This document shows positions 8,169 through 16,302 of a stretch of DNA of 64,000 nt, piece after piece. The position numbers were made by a program, and so were the translations under genes. Under the pieces are notes generated by a model. That model was not told the origin of the DNA. It searched no databases and was given only the letters and a program-made list of their open reading frames with translations. The stretch lies in assembly GCA_963762735.1 (NCBI GenBank), contig CAVXMG010000040.1:1-64000 (forward strand), read 5' to 3'. The stretch comes from DASXKD01 sp963762735 (GTDB lineage: Bacteria; Actinomycetota; Actinomycetes; Streptosporangiales; Streptosporangiaceae). Numbering within the stretch: the stretch's first letter is position 1; each line of letters begins with the position of its first letter.

Positions 8169-10145
8169 GTGACACCTATCCGCACCGTGCGCTTCGCCCT
8201 GGCGGCGGCACTGCTCACCGGGACCACCGGCATCGCCGCGTTCCCCGTGCCCGCCAGCGCTGCCCCGGCCGCCAGTCATGCTGGCGCCAGCAAGCCTCTG
8301 ACCGCCGCGGCTCTCACCGGCGCGACACCGCTGACGCTGAGCAACGGCACCCGGGTTGTCGCGGACGCACCGTGGGCCGCCACGGCGGGGCACGCGGACA
8401 TGACCGGCCGGGCCCGCAGCTTCATGGCCGCCCTGCCGGGCGGGTTTTTCTGCTTCTACGGCGCCGCGCAAAGCGGCTTCGGCCCGGAGTCGGCGCCTGC
8501 CCAGCCGAAGATCCCGAAGTACACGCTAACGATCAGGGGCTTCGACCTGGCCGGCGCGCTGGCCAACCTGGACGGGTCGGTGCAGGTGTTCTCCGCCACC
8601 AGCATGACCTGGAACGAAAACACCATCGGCGGGGTTCCCGCCTTCCGGCACGGCCTGGTGACCATGCAGGTTCCAGCCGGGAAGTACTGGCTCATCGGGC
8701 AGTTCAGCAGCGGCGACAGCTTCCGGATGGACATCCCCGCGCAGGTGACGGTGACCGGCAACACCACCGCCACGGTCAGCGCCCGCGCCGCCGACAGCGA
8801 GGTGACCGCCGCGACCCCGCGCCGTGCGGTGCTGGCCGACGCCGTGTTCGACAGCAGTTACACGCTGCGCGGCGGCCAGACATTCGAAGACTGCGGCGCC
8901 ACCGGCGGCGCACAGCTCTGGGTGAGCCCGCTCGCGCGCGCCCACACCACCGGGACGCTGTACTCGGCTACGTCCGCCCAGCTCAACTCGCCGCCCGGCC
9001 AGGCAAGGCCCTACACCTACGAACTGGACTCCGCCGCGCCCCCCGGCACGATCGCCAGCCAGCACCTGGCCATCACCGCCGCAGACCTGGCCACCGTGCA
9101 CGAGCGCTTCTACTCCGACACCGCCACCACCGCACCCTGGCTTGCCTTCGGCGGCCCCGCGCGCCAATTCGGCGAGACCGGCTTCGTCGCGGCGAGCACG
9201 TTGCTGCCCATGCCCGGCGGCCGCACCGTCTACTTCCAGGCCCGGCCGGCCGCGGTGTGGCGCCCGGAGATCGCCGGCCCGCTGGCGGAAACGCCGCCCT
9301 GGCAGCTTTTCCGCGCAGGGCAGGAGCTGAACACGAACTGGAACGCCTACCCGCTGCACCCGGCTCCCAACCTGCCACCGGCCGGCGTCGCCAAGTACAC
9401 CCTCCCCTCCGCCGTCCGGGCCGGGAACAAGCTGTTCGTGGACATCACGCCGTTCAGCGACAACACCCCCGGCCACGCCGGCAGCGGGGTGACCCGGTTC
9501 AACGGCATCAAGGGCAGCGGCAGTTACGCCATCTACGCCAACGGCGCCAAGATCGCGAGCGGAACGGTGCCCACGTCGAGGCCGATCGCGGATGTGGAGG
9601 CCGCCGCCACCCTCAGCCAGAAGCCGTCGCGGATCGAGTTCACTCTCACCACGTCACGGCAGGCACCCGGCAGCAACCTGTCCGGCACGAGTGAGGACGC
9701 CTGGGCCTGGCCGTCGCAGGCCAAGCCGGACGCCATCATGCCCGCCCCGTGGTACTGCGGCGCCAGCTTCACCCACGGGCGCATCGTCTACGACCATCAC
9801 TGCGCGGTGCAGGACATGATGACGCTGGACTACCAGCTCGCGCGGGAGAGCCTGGACGGCTCCACCCCGGCCGGGCCGCAGTCACTGGGCATCGCCATCA
9901 ACCACCTGCCGAAGTCCACGCCTTACCCGGTGACCCACGCCCAGCTTCAGGTGTCGTTCAACAACGGCACCAGCTGGCAGCCCGCCGCCCTGGCCCGGAT
10001 CTGCCACGGCCAGGTCTGCACCAACCGGTTCCGCGCGACATACATCGCGCCCGCCGGAGCGCAGGTGAGCCTGCGCGTCACCGCCCGCGACACCCACGGG
10101 GCATCCGTCACAGAAACCATCCTGGGCGCCTACCAGACCGTGTAG
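8169..10145 (+). CDS. Secreted protein of unknown function
   Basis: 658 residues starting at GTG 8169, six bases after a perfect AGGAGG. A signal peptide (ALAAALLTGTTGIAAFPVPA, cleavage near ASA-AP) is followed by a long extracellular region with no transmembrane segment. Internal beta-rich stretches (YTLTIRGFDLAGALANLDG, MQVPAGKYWLIGQFS) resemble N-terminal regions of secreted subtilase-associated proteins, but no catalytic triad is visible. C-terminal ~100 residues look like an Ig-like domain (LQVSFNNGTSWQPAAL). It follows the sigma/membrane pair by 36 bp and may be their target. I do not recognise the family. Confidence 0.65.
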   Translation: MTPIRTVRFALAAALLTGTTGIAAFPVPASAAPAASHAGASKPLTAAALTGATPLTLSNGTRVVADAPWAATAGHADMTGRARSFMAALPGGFFCFYGAAQSGFGPESAPAQPKIPKYTLTIRGFDLAGALANLDGSVQVFSATSMTWNENTIGGVPAFRHGLVTMQVPAGKYWLIGQFSSGDSFRMDIPAQVTVTGNTTATVSARAADSEVTAATPRRAVLADAVFDSSYTLRGGQTFEDCGATGGAQLWVSPLARAHTTGTLYSATSAQLNSPPGQARPYTYELDSAAPPGTIASQHLAITAADLATVHERFYSDTATTAPWLAFGGPARQFGETGFVAASTLLPMPGGRTVYFQARPAAVWRPEIAGPLAETPPWQLFRAGQELNTNWNAYPLHPAPNLPPAGVAKYTLPSAVRAGNKLFVDITPFSDNTPGHAGSGVTRFNGIKGSGSYAIYANGAKIASGTVPTSRPIADVEAAATLSQKPSRIEFTLTTSRQAPGSNLSGTSEDAWAWPSQAKPDAIMPAPWYCGASFTHGRIVYDHHCAVQDMMTLDYQLARESLDGSTPAGPQSLGIAINHLPKSTPYPVTHAQLQVSFNNGTSWQPAALARICHGQVCTNRFRATYIAPAGAQVSLRVTARDTHGASVTETILGAYQTV

Positions 10146-10426
10146 GCGGGCAGCGGCCGGGACGGGCCGCGCACCGGGCGCACCGGGGCCGCCCGGAGCT
10201 GAAAGTTACACGCCCGTCCCGCCACCGGCCCGGCGGTCCCGAGCCGCCTGCCAGCCGGAATGCCGACGGGATTCCCGGCGGCCGCGACCGCGATGGTGCC
10301 CGGCCTGGCCGCTTGTGACACTGACCGCAATCGGCTTGTCACGCTGGCCGCGGCCGGCCCCGGGCTCATCCGCCCGCCCGGTCCCGCCGCCGGTGGGCGG
10401 CCGCGGCACGCACCCAGGGAGCGCTG

Positions 10427-12550
10427 ATGCGCACTTCTCTCCGGCGCAGGGGCGGCCTGGCCGCGGCCGCCACGCTGACCGCAGCCGCAACGGTCGCGGC
10501 GCTCGCCGTGACCAGCGCCCCCGCACCGGCCGACACCGGTGCCGCGTGCGGCGTCGCGTACGCGATCGCCTGGCAGACCCCGTCCGACAGCCCGCCGGAC
10601 TTCGGTGCCACCGTCACCGTGACCAACAACTCCTCGTACCCGATCAGCGGCTGGAGTGTCAGCTGGACTTACACCGCGGGCCAGAGCATCGTCGCCGGAA
10701 GCGCCTACAGCGCCAATGTGACCCAGACCGGCTCAACGGTCACCGCCACGCCGGAGGCGGGCTACAACGCCAACCTGGCGGCCGGGGCCAGCACCACCTG
10801 GGGCTTCCACGCCGACTACAACGGCACGTCCAACCCCGTCCCGGCGATCACCTGCGCCGGGCCGAGCCAGGGCTCCGGCAGCGCCACCCTGTCCGGGCCG
10901 CTGGACCCGCTCGGGGTCAACACGGCCGCGTGGGACAGCAACTTCACCGATCCGGCGATCGCCAGCGACCTGTCGGCGGCCGGCGTCGGCCTGATCCGCT
11001 ACCCGGGCGGATCGTGGGCCGACCAGTACCTGTGGCAGCCGAACACGGTCAGTGGCTCCGTCCAGCCGGTCAGCTTCGCCCAGTACGCCAGCCAGGTGGA
11101 CGCCGTCACCGGCGGGCAGAAGCTGGTCACCGTCGACTACGGCTCGGACACCCCGCAGTCGGCCGCGGCGTGGGTGCAGCAGTCGGCCACCGCGGGCGAG
11201 GGCGTGAACCTGTGGGAGGTCGGCAACGAGGAGTACGGATCGTGGGAGGCCGACAACCACGCCAATCCGCACACCGCGTCGTCCTACGCGACCAACGCGT
11301 GGCCGTACATGCAGGCCATGAAGGCGGTCAACCCGAACGCCCAGGTCTGTTACGACTACGCGATGGACGGCAACCTGGCGCCGGGGGCGGGCGTGCAGGG
11401 CTGGCAGAACTGGAACGACACGATCCTGTCGGCCGACGCCGCCGACATCAACTGCGCCGACGTCCACTGGTACCCGATCAATGGGACCCCGGCCGAGAGC
11501 ACCCAGTCGATCATGGAGCTGATCGACAACATCTCCGCCGCCGCGGCGGAGGTCCACACCGCGCTGTCTGCCTACGACCCGGGCGCGTACTTCGTCGTCG
11601 GCGAGACGAACATGTCGCAGACCGCGAACGCCTGGAACGAGCAGCCGGTCGGCGCCCTGTTCGCGGCCGCGAACGCGCTGGAGTGGCTGTCGTTCGGCGC
11701 GCAGAGCGTCGACTGGTGGGACGTGCACAACTACGGCTCTCCCACCGCCGACTTCGGCATGTTCTCGTCCGCGACCAGCGGCGAGCCCGCGATGGACACG
11801 CCGTACCCGCCCTACTACGGCTACCAGCTCGCGTCGAAGCTGGCGGTCAAGGGCGCCAAGGTCGGCACCCTGCCGATCGCCACGCCGAACATCTACAGCT
11901 ACTACTCCGACCTGCCGGACGGCTCCTACGCCGTGATGCTCGTCAACGCCGACCCAGTGAACTCCTACCAGGTGAGCACGTCCAGCCTGGGGATCACCAG
12001 TCCGGCCGAGACCGAGTACACCTACGACGCCGCCAATCCGTCGGTCGTCTCGTCCAGCTTCTCCGGCGGGTCGGTCTCGGTGCCCGCCCAGTCGATCGTG
12101 GTCCTGACCAACGCCAGCGGCGGGCCGCCGACCCCCACTCCCACCCCGACCACGCCGACGCCGACTCCGACCACGCCCAGCCCGACTCCGACCACGCCCA
12201 GCCCGACTCCGACCACGCCCAGCCCGACTCCGACCAGCTCGCCTGGCTCTGGCTGCCAGGTGAGCTGGTCGGTCGTCAACGCCTGGAGCGGAGGCTTCCA
12301 GCTCGGCTTCACCGTCACGAACTCAGGGACGGCGCCGACATCGGCCTGGAAGGTGACCTGGTCCTGGCCGGGCGCGCAGTCCCTAACGCAGATCTGGAAC
12401 GCCACGGCATCGGCGTCCGGGGCCGCGCTCAGCGCGGCCAACGCGAGCTACAACGGGTCGATCCCCACCGGCGGCACGGCCAGCTTCGGCCTGCTCGGCA
12501 GCGGCAGCACGCCCGCCGCGCTGACCGGCCTGCAATGTTCGGCCCACTGA
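10427..12550 (+). CDS. Secreted CBM2-GH-CBM2 glycosidase, alpha-L-arabinofuranosidase-like
   Basis: 707 residues: signal peptide (residues 1-36), N-terminal CBM2 (~40-145, with conserved Trp and C...C ends), a clan GH-A barrel (~150-565), a Pro/Thr linker and a second CBM2 (~600-707). The catalytic acid is probably the Glu of NLWEVGNEEYG and the nucleophile that of YFVVGETNMSQ, both in beta-barrel strand-end contexts typical of GH51-like arabinofuranosidases and related enzymes. The protein is exported and would bind cellulose or xylan while trimming side chains. The double CBM2 is unusual; exact GH family is uncertain. Confidence 0.75.
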   Translation: MRTSLRRRGGLAAAATLTAAATVAALAVTSAPAPADTGAACGVAYAIAWQTPSDSPPDFGATVTVTNNSSYPISGWSVSWTYTAGQSIVAGSAYSANVTQTGSTVTATPEAGYNANLAAGASTTWGFHADYNGTSNPVPAITCAGPSQGSGSATLSGPLDPLGVNTAAWDSNFTDPAIASDLSAAGVGLIRYPGGSWADQYLWQPNTVSGSVQPVSFAQYASQVDAVTGGQKLVTVDYGSDTPQSAAAWVQQSATAGEGVNLWEVGNEEYGSWEADNHANPHTASSYATNAWPYMQAMKAVNPNAQVCYDYAMDGNLAPGAGVQGWQNWNDTILSADAADINCADVHWYPINGTPAESTQSIMELIDNISAAAAEVHTALSAYDPGAYFVVGETNMSQTANAWNEQPVGALFAAANALEWLSFGAQSVDWWDVHNYGSPTADFGMFSSATSGEPAMDTPYPPYYGYQLASKLAVKGAKVGTLPIATPNIYSYYSDLPDGSYAVMLVNADPVNSYQVSTSSLGITSPAETEYTYDAANPSVVSSSFSGGSVSVPAQSIVVLTNASGGPPTPTPTPTTPTPTPTTPSPTPTTPSPTPTTPSPTPTSSPGSGCQVSWSVVNAWSGGFQLGFTVTNSGTAPTSAWKVTWSWPGAQSLTQIWNATASASGAALSAANASYNGSIPTGGTASFGLLGSGSTPAALTGLQCSAH
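12160..12240. repeat. 21-bp minisatellite coding the PTPTTPS linker
   Basis: Four near-identical 21-bp units (CCGACTCCGACCACGCCCAG and variants) encode Pro-Thr-rich linker repeats between the catalytic domain and the C-terminal CBM2. The unit is a multiple of three, so length changes would keep the frame. Confidence 0.85.
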
Positions 12551-12570
12551 CCAGACTGGCGGGATGCCCG

Positions 12571-13116
12571 ATGTCCTTGCGAATCCCGGCCGTACGAAGG
12601 GCCGCCGCGGTGGCGGCGCTGGCCCTGGCACCCTGCGTCATGGCCGCCTGCGCGTCCTCCGGCTCGCCGCAACCTGCCGGTGCCGCTGGGGGCCAGCCGC
12701 CAGCCGCCACCCCCCGCGCGCAGGCCGTTGGCGGTGACTCCCGCGCCTGCGCCACGGCGCCGTCCGCGCTGGTGGGCGCGGCGCTCGGGCTGTCGGTGGG
12801 CGAGGTCGTGGGCACGGTCGAGGGGCCGGTGACGGTGTGCGCCTACCGCGGGCGGCACGAGGTGATCGTCCGGTTCCAGCGCGGCGAGAACTCGGCCGCA
12901 TTCGCCGCCTACCGGCACGCCACCGGCGCGATGCACCAGCTCATCGCCCCCGTGCCCGGCCTCGGAAAGGGTGCCTACCTCGCCACCTACACGCTGGCAA
13001 AGCCACCGGCCAACACGCTGGCGGCGCGGCGGGGCCAGCTCGCCATCTTCATCACCTCACCCGCGCCGCTCGGCGCCGAACGCAGGCTCATGGTCCGGCT
13101 GCTCGCGGAGCCCTGA
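12571..13116 (+). CDS. Putative lipoprotein
   Basis: 181 residues. Basic N-terminus and hydrophobic stretch end in the lipobox VMAAC, so lipidation at Cys ~28 is expected. The mature part has a Pro/Ala-rich spacer and a globular domain with two further Cys, which resembles DUF3558-type lipoproteins only loosely. ATG 12571 lies 20 bp after the glycosidase stop. It sits between two secreted plant-polymer proteins; role unknown. Confidence 0.7.
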   Translation: MSLRIPAVRRAAAVAALALAPCVMAACASSGSPQPAGAAGGQPPAATPRAQAVGGDSRACATAPSALVGAALGLSVGEVVGTVEGPVTVCAYRGRHEVIVRFQRGENSAAFAAYRHATGAMHQLIAPVPGLGKGAYLATYTLAKPPANTLAARRGQLAIFITSPAPLGAERRLMVRLLAEP

Positions 13117-13144
13117 GCGGCCCCCACATCTTCCAGGAGGCAGG

Positions 13145-14509
13145 ATGTCCCACCGATTCACCAGGCGGCTTGCACGGCCGCTGCGGCCCGCGTGGCTGGC
13201 AGCCTTCAGCGTGCTGGCGTCCGGCCTGATACTCGCGGCGGCCCAGGTCCCCGCGAGCGGGCCGAACGCGTCAGGCACCTCCTCGCCGGTCACCGGCAAC
13301 GCCACCTGGTTCTCCGGCCTCGGCTCTCCGTACGGTGGCTGCGGCCTGCCCCAGGCGGACCTGGACAGCCAGAACTTCCTCGCGCTCAACGTGCAGAACT
13401 CGCCCGGTGTCTACACCAACCTGCCGCGCCCCATCCCTGCCGCCGACGCGGCCGAGATCGGCATGTTCGACAACGGGCTGAACTGCGGCCGGTGGGTGCA
13501 GGTGACCATCGGCAACTACTGCACCGGAATCAACGACGGCGCGCCGAACGAGCCATTCTGCCGCAATGGATCCTGGGTCGCCGACGCCTACAACGGCGCC
13601 ACCCTGGACTTCGTGGTCGGCGACAGCTGCGACGACGGCAACGCCTGGTGCAAGGACGACCCCAACCACGTGGACCTGGCCCAGGCGTCGCTCAACCAGT
13701 TCGTGCTCAACGGTCAGCCGGTGGGCAACATGTACCCGGACCACTGGAACAACCGCCAGGTGAGCTGGCAGTTCATCGCCGCGCCCGGCTACTCCGGCGA
13801 CATCAGGATCGGCGCGATCCAGGGCGCACAGCCCTACTGGCCGGCGATTGCTATCTCGCACCTGCCGAACGGCATCCACGGCGTGCAGTTCCTGGCCAAC
13901 GGGAGCTGGGTGAACGCTCAGATGGACGCCGACTTGGGCGACGACTACATCATCGGCCCCACCACCGGCGCCGGGACGAACGGCTCGCAGTACCAGATCA
14001 GGGTCACCGACGCCAGCGGGAACCTGGTGAACAACGGCGAGACGTACAGCTTCACGCTGCCTACGGGTTGCTCCACCGGGTGCTCCGCCCCGTACACGCC
14101 GATCAGCTACACCACCAGCCCCGGCGGCCCGTCACCAAGCCCCTCGCCCAGCGGATCACCAAGTCCGAGCCCGTCGCCGAGCCCGTCGCCGAGCAGTTCG
14201 CCCCCCGGCGCCTGCGCGCTGACCGCGTCGGTGGTGAACAGCTGGCCAGGCGGCTACCAGGTGCAGCTCACCGTGACCAACAACGGGTCAGGTGCGAGCA
14301 CCGCATGGACGGCCGGATTCTCCTTTGCCGACTCTGCCGAGTCGATAGCCAGTTCCTGGAACGCCACGGTCAGCCAGTCGGGTACCAGAGTCAGCGCGGC
14401 CAGCGCGAGCTACAACGGCGCCGTACCGCCGGGCGGCACGGCGACCTGGGGACTGGTCGTCAACGGCAGCGCCCAGACGCTCACCGGCCTGGCCTGCACC
14501 CTCCAGTAA
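13145..14509 (+). CDS. Expansin-like protein with C-terminal CBM2
   Basis: 454 residues from ATG 13145, four bases after AGGAGG. A signal peptide or anchor (WLAAFSVLASGLILAAAQV) is followed by a double-psi beta-barrel domain (GNATWFSGLGSPYGGCGLP, FVVGDSCDDGNAWC, and DPNHVDLAQASL, equivalent to the HFDLS motif of expansins), then an expansin C-terminal beta-sandwich, a Ser/Pro linker (~14140-14205) and a CBM2. Bacterial expansins loosen cellulose/xyloglucan networks without hydrolysis. Grouped with hydrolases and an esterase in the same orientation, which supports a role in plant wall attack. Confidence 0.85.
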   Translation: MSHRFTRRLARPLRPAWLAAFSVLASGLILAAAQVPASGPNASGTSSPVTGNATWFSGLGSPYGGCGLPQADLDSQNFLALNVQNSPGVYTNLPRPIPAADAAEIGMFDNGLNCGRWVQVTIGNYCTGINDGAPNEPFCRNGSWVADAYNGATLDFVVGDSCDDGNAWCKDDPNHVDLAQASLNQFVLNGQPVGNMYPDHWNNRQVSWQFIAAPGYSGDIRIGAIQGAQPYWPAIAISHLPNGIHGVQFLANGSWVNAQMDADLGDDYIIGPTTGAGTNGSQYQIRVTDASGNLVNNGETYSFTLPTGCSTGCSAPYTPISYTTSPGGPSPSPSPSGSPSPSPSPSPSPSSSPPGACALTASVVNSWPGGYQVQLTVTNNGSGASTAWTAGFSFADSAESIASSWNATVSQSGTRVSAASASYNGAVPPGGTATWGLVVNGSAQTLTGLACTLQ

Positions 14510-14521
14510 TGGCGTCCGCCA

Positions 14522-14535
14522 TCGAAAACTTTCGA
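14522..14535. promoter_or_regulatory. Palindromic operator candidate TCGAAAACTTTCGA
   Basis: Core CGAAAACTTTCG (14523-14534) fits CGAAANNTTTCG, the kind of GAAANNTTTC palindrome found before xylanase genes of streptomycetes. It lies 13 bp after the expansin stop and about 210 bp before the esterase. Confidence 0.55.
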
Positions 14536-14715
14536 AGTCGTGTCGGCTGAAACTTCCATACCAAGGCGCGCCTCCCACGAGGCAATCCACTGACACCTTC
14601 GGCATTCTTGCTGGTCGGTTGCGCCTTCGGTCGACGTGCTCGGCCGGCAGGCCGCCAGGGGGTGCAGCAGGACCTGACGCAGCCTTCCCGGGTTGACAAA
14701 ATGTCAGCAAAAGCT

Positions 14716-14733
14716 GTCCGAAACATTTCGGAC
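14716..14733. promoter_or_regulatory. Palindromic operator candidate, second copy of CGAAANNTTTCG
   Basis: GTCCGAAACATTTCGGAC has 8-bp arms around CA and contains CGAAACATTTCG, the same pattern as at 14523. It ends 14 bp before the esterase start, just ahead of GGGAGGAGAGG, so a bound repressor would block transcription. Two copies in one 240-bp gap are unlikely by chance. Confidence 0.65.
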
Positions 14734-14747
14734 CGGGAGGAGAGGTC

Positions 14748-16070
14748 ATGAAGAGATGGCTCTTGGCGCTGCTCGCGGCCGGCGCGACCGCGCTGGCCGG
14801 ATTCGCTTATATCCACCTGGCCCCGCCGGCCGCGGCAGCCTCGCTTGTCCAGGTGACGAACTTCGGCAACAACCCGTCTGGCCTGCAGATGTACATCTAC
14901 GTGCCGGACAACGTTGTCCCCAATCCGCCCATCCTGGTCGCGCTGCATCAGTGCACCGGCTCGGGGCCGGAGTTCTACTCGAGCACCGAGTTCGCCTCAC
15001 TGGCCAACCAGTATGGGTTCATCGTGGTCTACCCGTCGGCGACCAGAAGCGGCAGCTGCTGGGACGTCTCCTCCAGCCAGGCGCTGACAAGGAACGGCGG
15101 CAGTGACCCGGTGGGGGTCATGTCGATGATCACCTACACCGAGCAGCACTACGGCGGTAACCCGAACCAGGTCTATGTCACCGGGGCATCCTCGGGCGCC
15201 ATGATGACCAACGTCATGCTTGGCGACTACCCCGACGTGTTCAAGGCGGGTGCCGCGTTCATGGGCGTGCCGTTCGGCTGCTTCTTCACCGGCACCGTCG
15301 ACGGCTGGAACTCCGCCTGCGCCGACGGCCAGATCTCGATGACCCCGCAGGCCTGGGGAAACATGGTTCGCAACGCCGACCCGGGCTACAGCGGATCGCG
15401 GCCGCGAGTGCAGCTCTGGCACGGCACCGCCGACACCACGCTGAACTACGAGAACCTCGGCGAGGAGATCAAACAGTGGACGAACGTTCTCGGGGTCAGC
15501 CAGACCCCGTCGTCCACCGACACGCCGCAGTCCGGCTGGACCCGGACCCGCTATGACAACAGCGGCGGCACGGTGCAGGTCGAGGCGTACAGCATCGCGG
15601 GCGCGGGGCACGTGCTCCCGGAGACCGGCATGGCCGCCTACGCGATCGCTTTCTTCGGGCTGAACAGCAGCGTGCCCCCCACCAGCCCGCCTCCTACCAG
15701 CCCGCCCCCCACCACCGCGCCGCCGACGAGCCCGCCGCCGACCACCCCGCCCCCCGGAGCCTGCCACGTCACCTACACCAAGACCAGCGAGTGGGCGGGC
15801 GGCTTCGTCGCGAACGTCACCATCGCCGACACCGGGAGCGCGCCGGTCAACGGCTGGCAGCTGACCTTCACCTTCCCGGGCGACCAGCGGATCACCAACG
15901 CCTGGAACGCGACCGTCAGCCAGAACGGCACCAACGTCACCGCTGTCAATGCCAGCTATGACGGCACGATCAGCCCTGGCGGGAACGTCTCGCTCGGCTT
16001 CCAGGGCACGTGGACGAGCAACGACACATCGCCGGCGAACTTCAGCCTGAACGGCACCGCCTGCACCTGA
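14748..16070 (+). CDS. Secreted CE1/PHB-depolymerase-type esterase with CBM2
   Basis: 440 residues. Signal peptide (residues 1-31), an alpha/beta-hydrolase catalytic domain (~32-300) with the nucleophile Ser in VTGASSGAMMTNVML, an oxyanion-side VALHQCTGSG and a probable His in GAGHVLPETG, then a Pro/Thr/Ser linker and a C-terminal CBM2 (~345-440). This architecture is that of acetylxylan/feruloyl esterases of family CE1 and related LpqC/PHB depolymerases. It would remove acetyl or feruloyl groups from xylan. Two CGAAANNTTTCG palindromes upstream suggest sugar-responsive control. Confidence 0.85.
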   Translation: MKRWLLALLAAGATALAGFAYIHLAPPAAAASLVQVTNFGNNPSGLQMYIYVPDNVVPNPPILVALHQCTGSGPEFYSSTEFASLANQYGFIVVYPSATRSGSCWDVSSSQALTRNGGSDPVGVMSMITYTEQHYGGNPNQVYVTGASSGAMMTNVMLGDYPDVFKAGAAFMGVPFGCFFTGTVDGWNSACADGQISMTPQAWGNMVRNADPGYSGSRPRVQLWHGTADTTLNYENLGEEIKQWTNVLGVSQTPSSTDTPQSGWTRTRYDNSGGTVQVEAYSIAGAGHVLPETGMAAYAIAFFGLNSSVPPTSPPPTSPPPTTAPPTSPPPTTPPPGACHVTYTKTSEWAGGFVANVTIADTGSAPVNGWQLTFTFPGDQRITNAWNATVSQNGTNVTAVNASYDGTISPGGNVSLGFQGTWTSNDTSPANFSLNGTACT

Positions 16071-16080
16071 CTCGCCAGCC

Positions 16081-16100
16081 GGCGCCGCCGGTGCGGCGCC
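16081..16100. terminator. GC hairpin after esterase gene
   Basis: GGCGCCGC-CGGT-GCGGCGCC forms a perfect 8-bp stem 10 bp after the esterase stop. There is no T-run, as usual for high-GC actinobacteria. Confidence 0.6.
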
Positions 16101-16110
16101 GGCCGGCTCG

Positions 16111-16170
16111 TTTGTGGTGGTTGGCGCAACGACCACAAAAGAATGTGGTGGGTGTGCCAACCACCACAAA
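16111..16170. repeat. 60-nt palindromic element, copy 1
   Basis: A 60-nt imperfect palindrome beginning TTTGTGGTGGTTGGC and ending GCCAACCACCACAAA, with the central core CCACAAAAGAATGTGG. It has the same length and core as the element at 41105. Lies between the esterase and the next membrane gene. Confidence 0.85.
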
Positions 16171-16302
16171 CGCCGTCGGCGGCAGTCGTCCCGGCAATCA
16201 CAGCCGTACCGCCTGGCACATGGGCTGGCCCCTTTGTCCCGGCAATGCCAAGATCATGGGACTGTGCGGGCGGAAGGGTCGTATCGCCACGATCATGAGC
16301 AT

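Noticed and set aside
12121..12240. CRISPR-like short repeats
   Set aside because: The 21-bp units are contiguous, without spacers, and encode a Pro/Thr linker.
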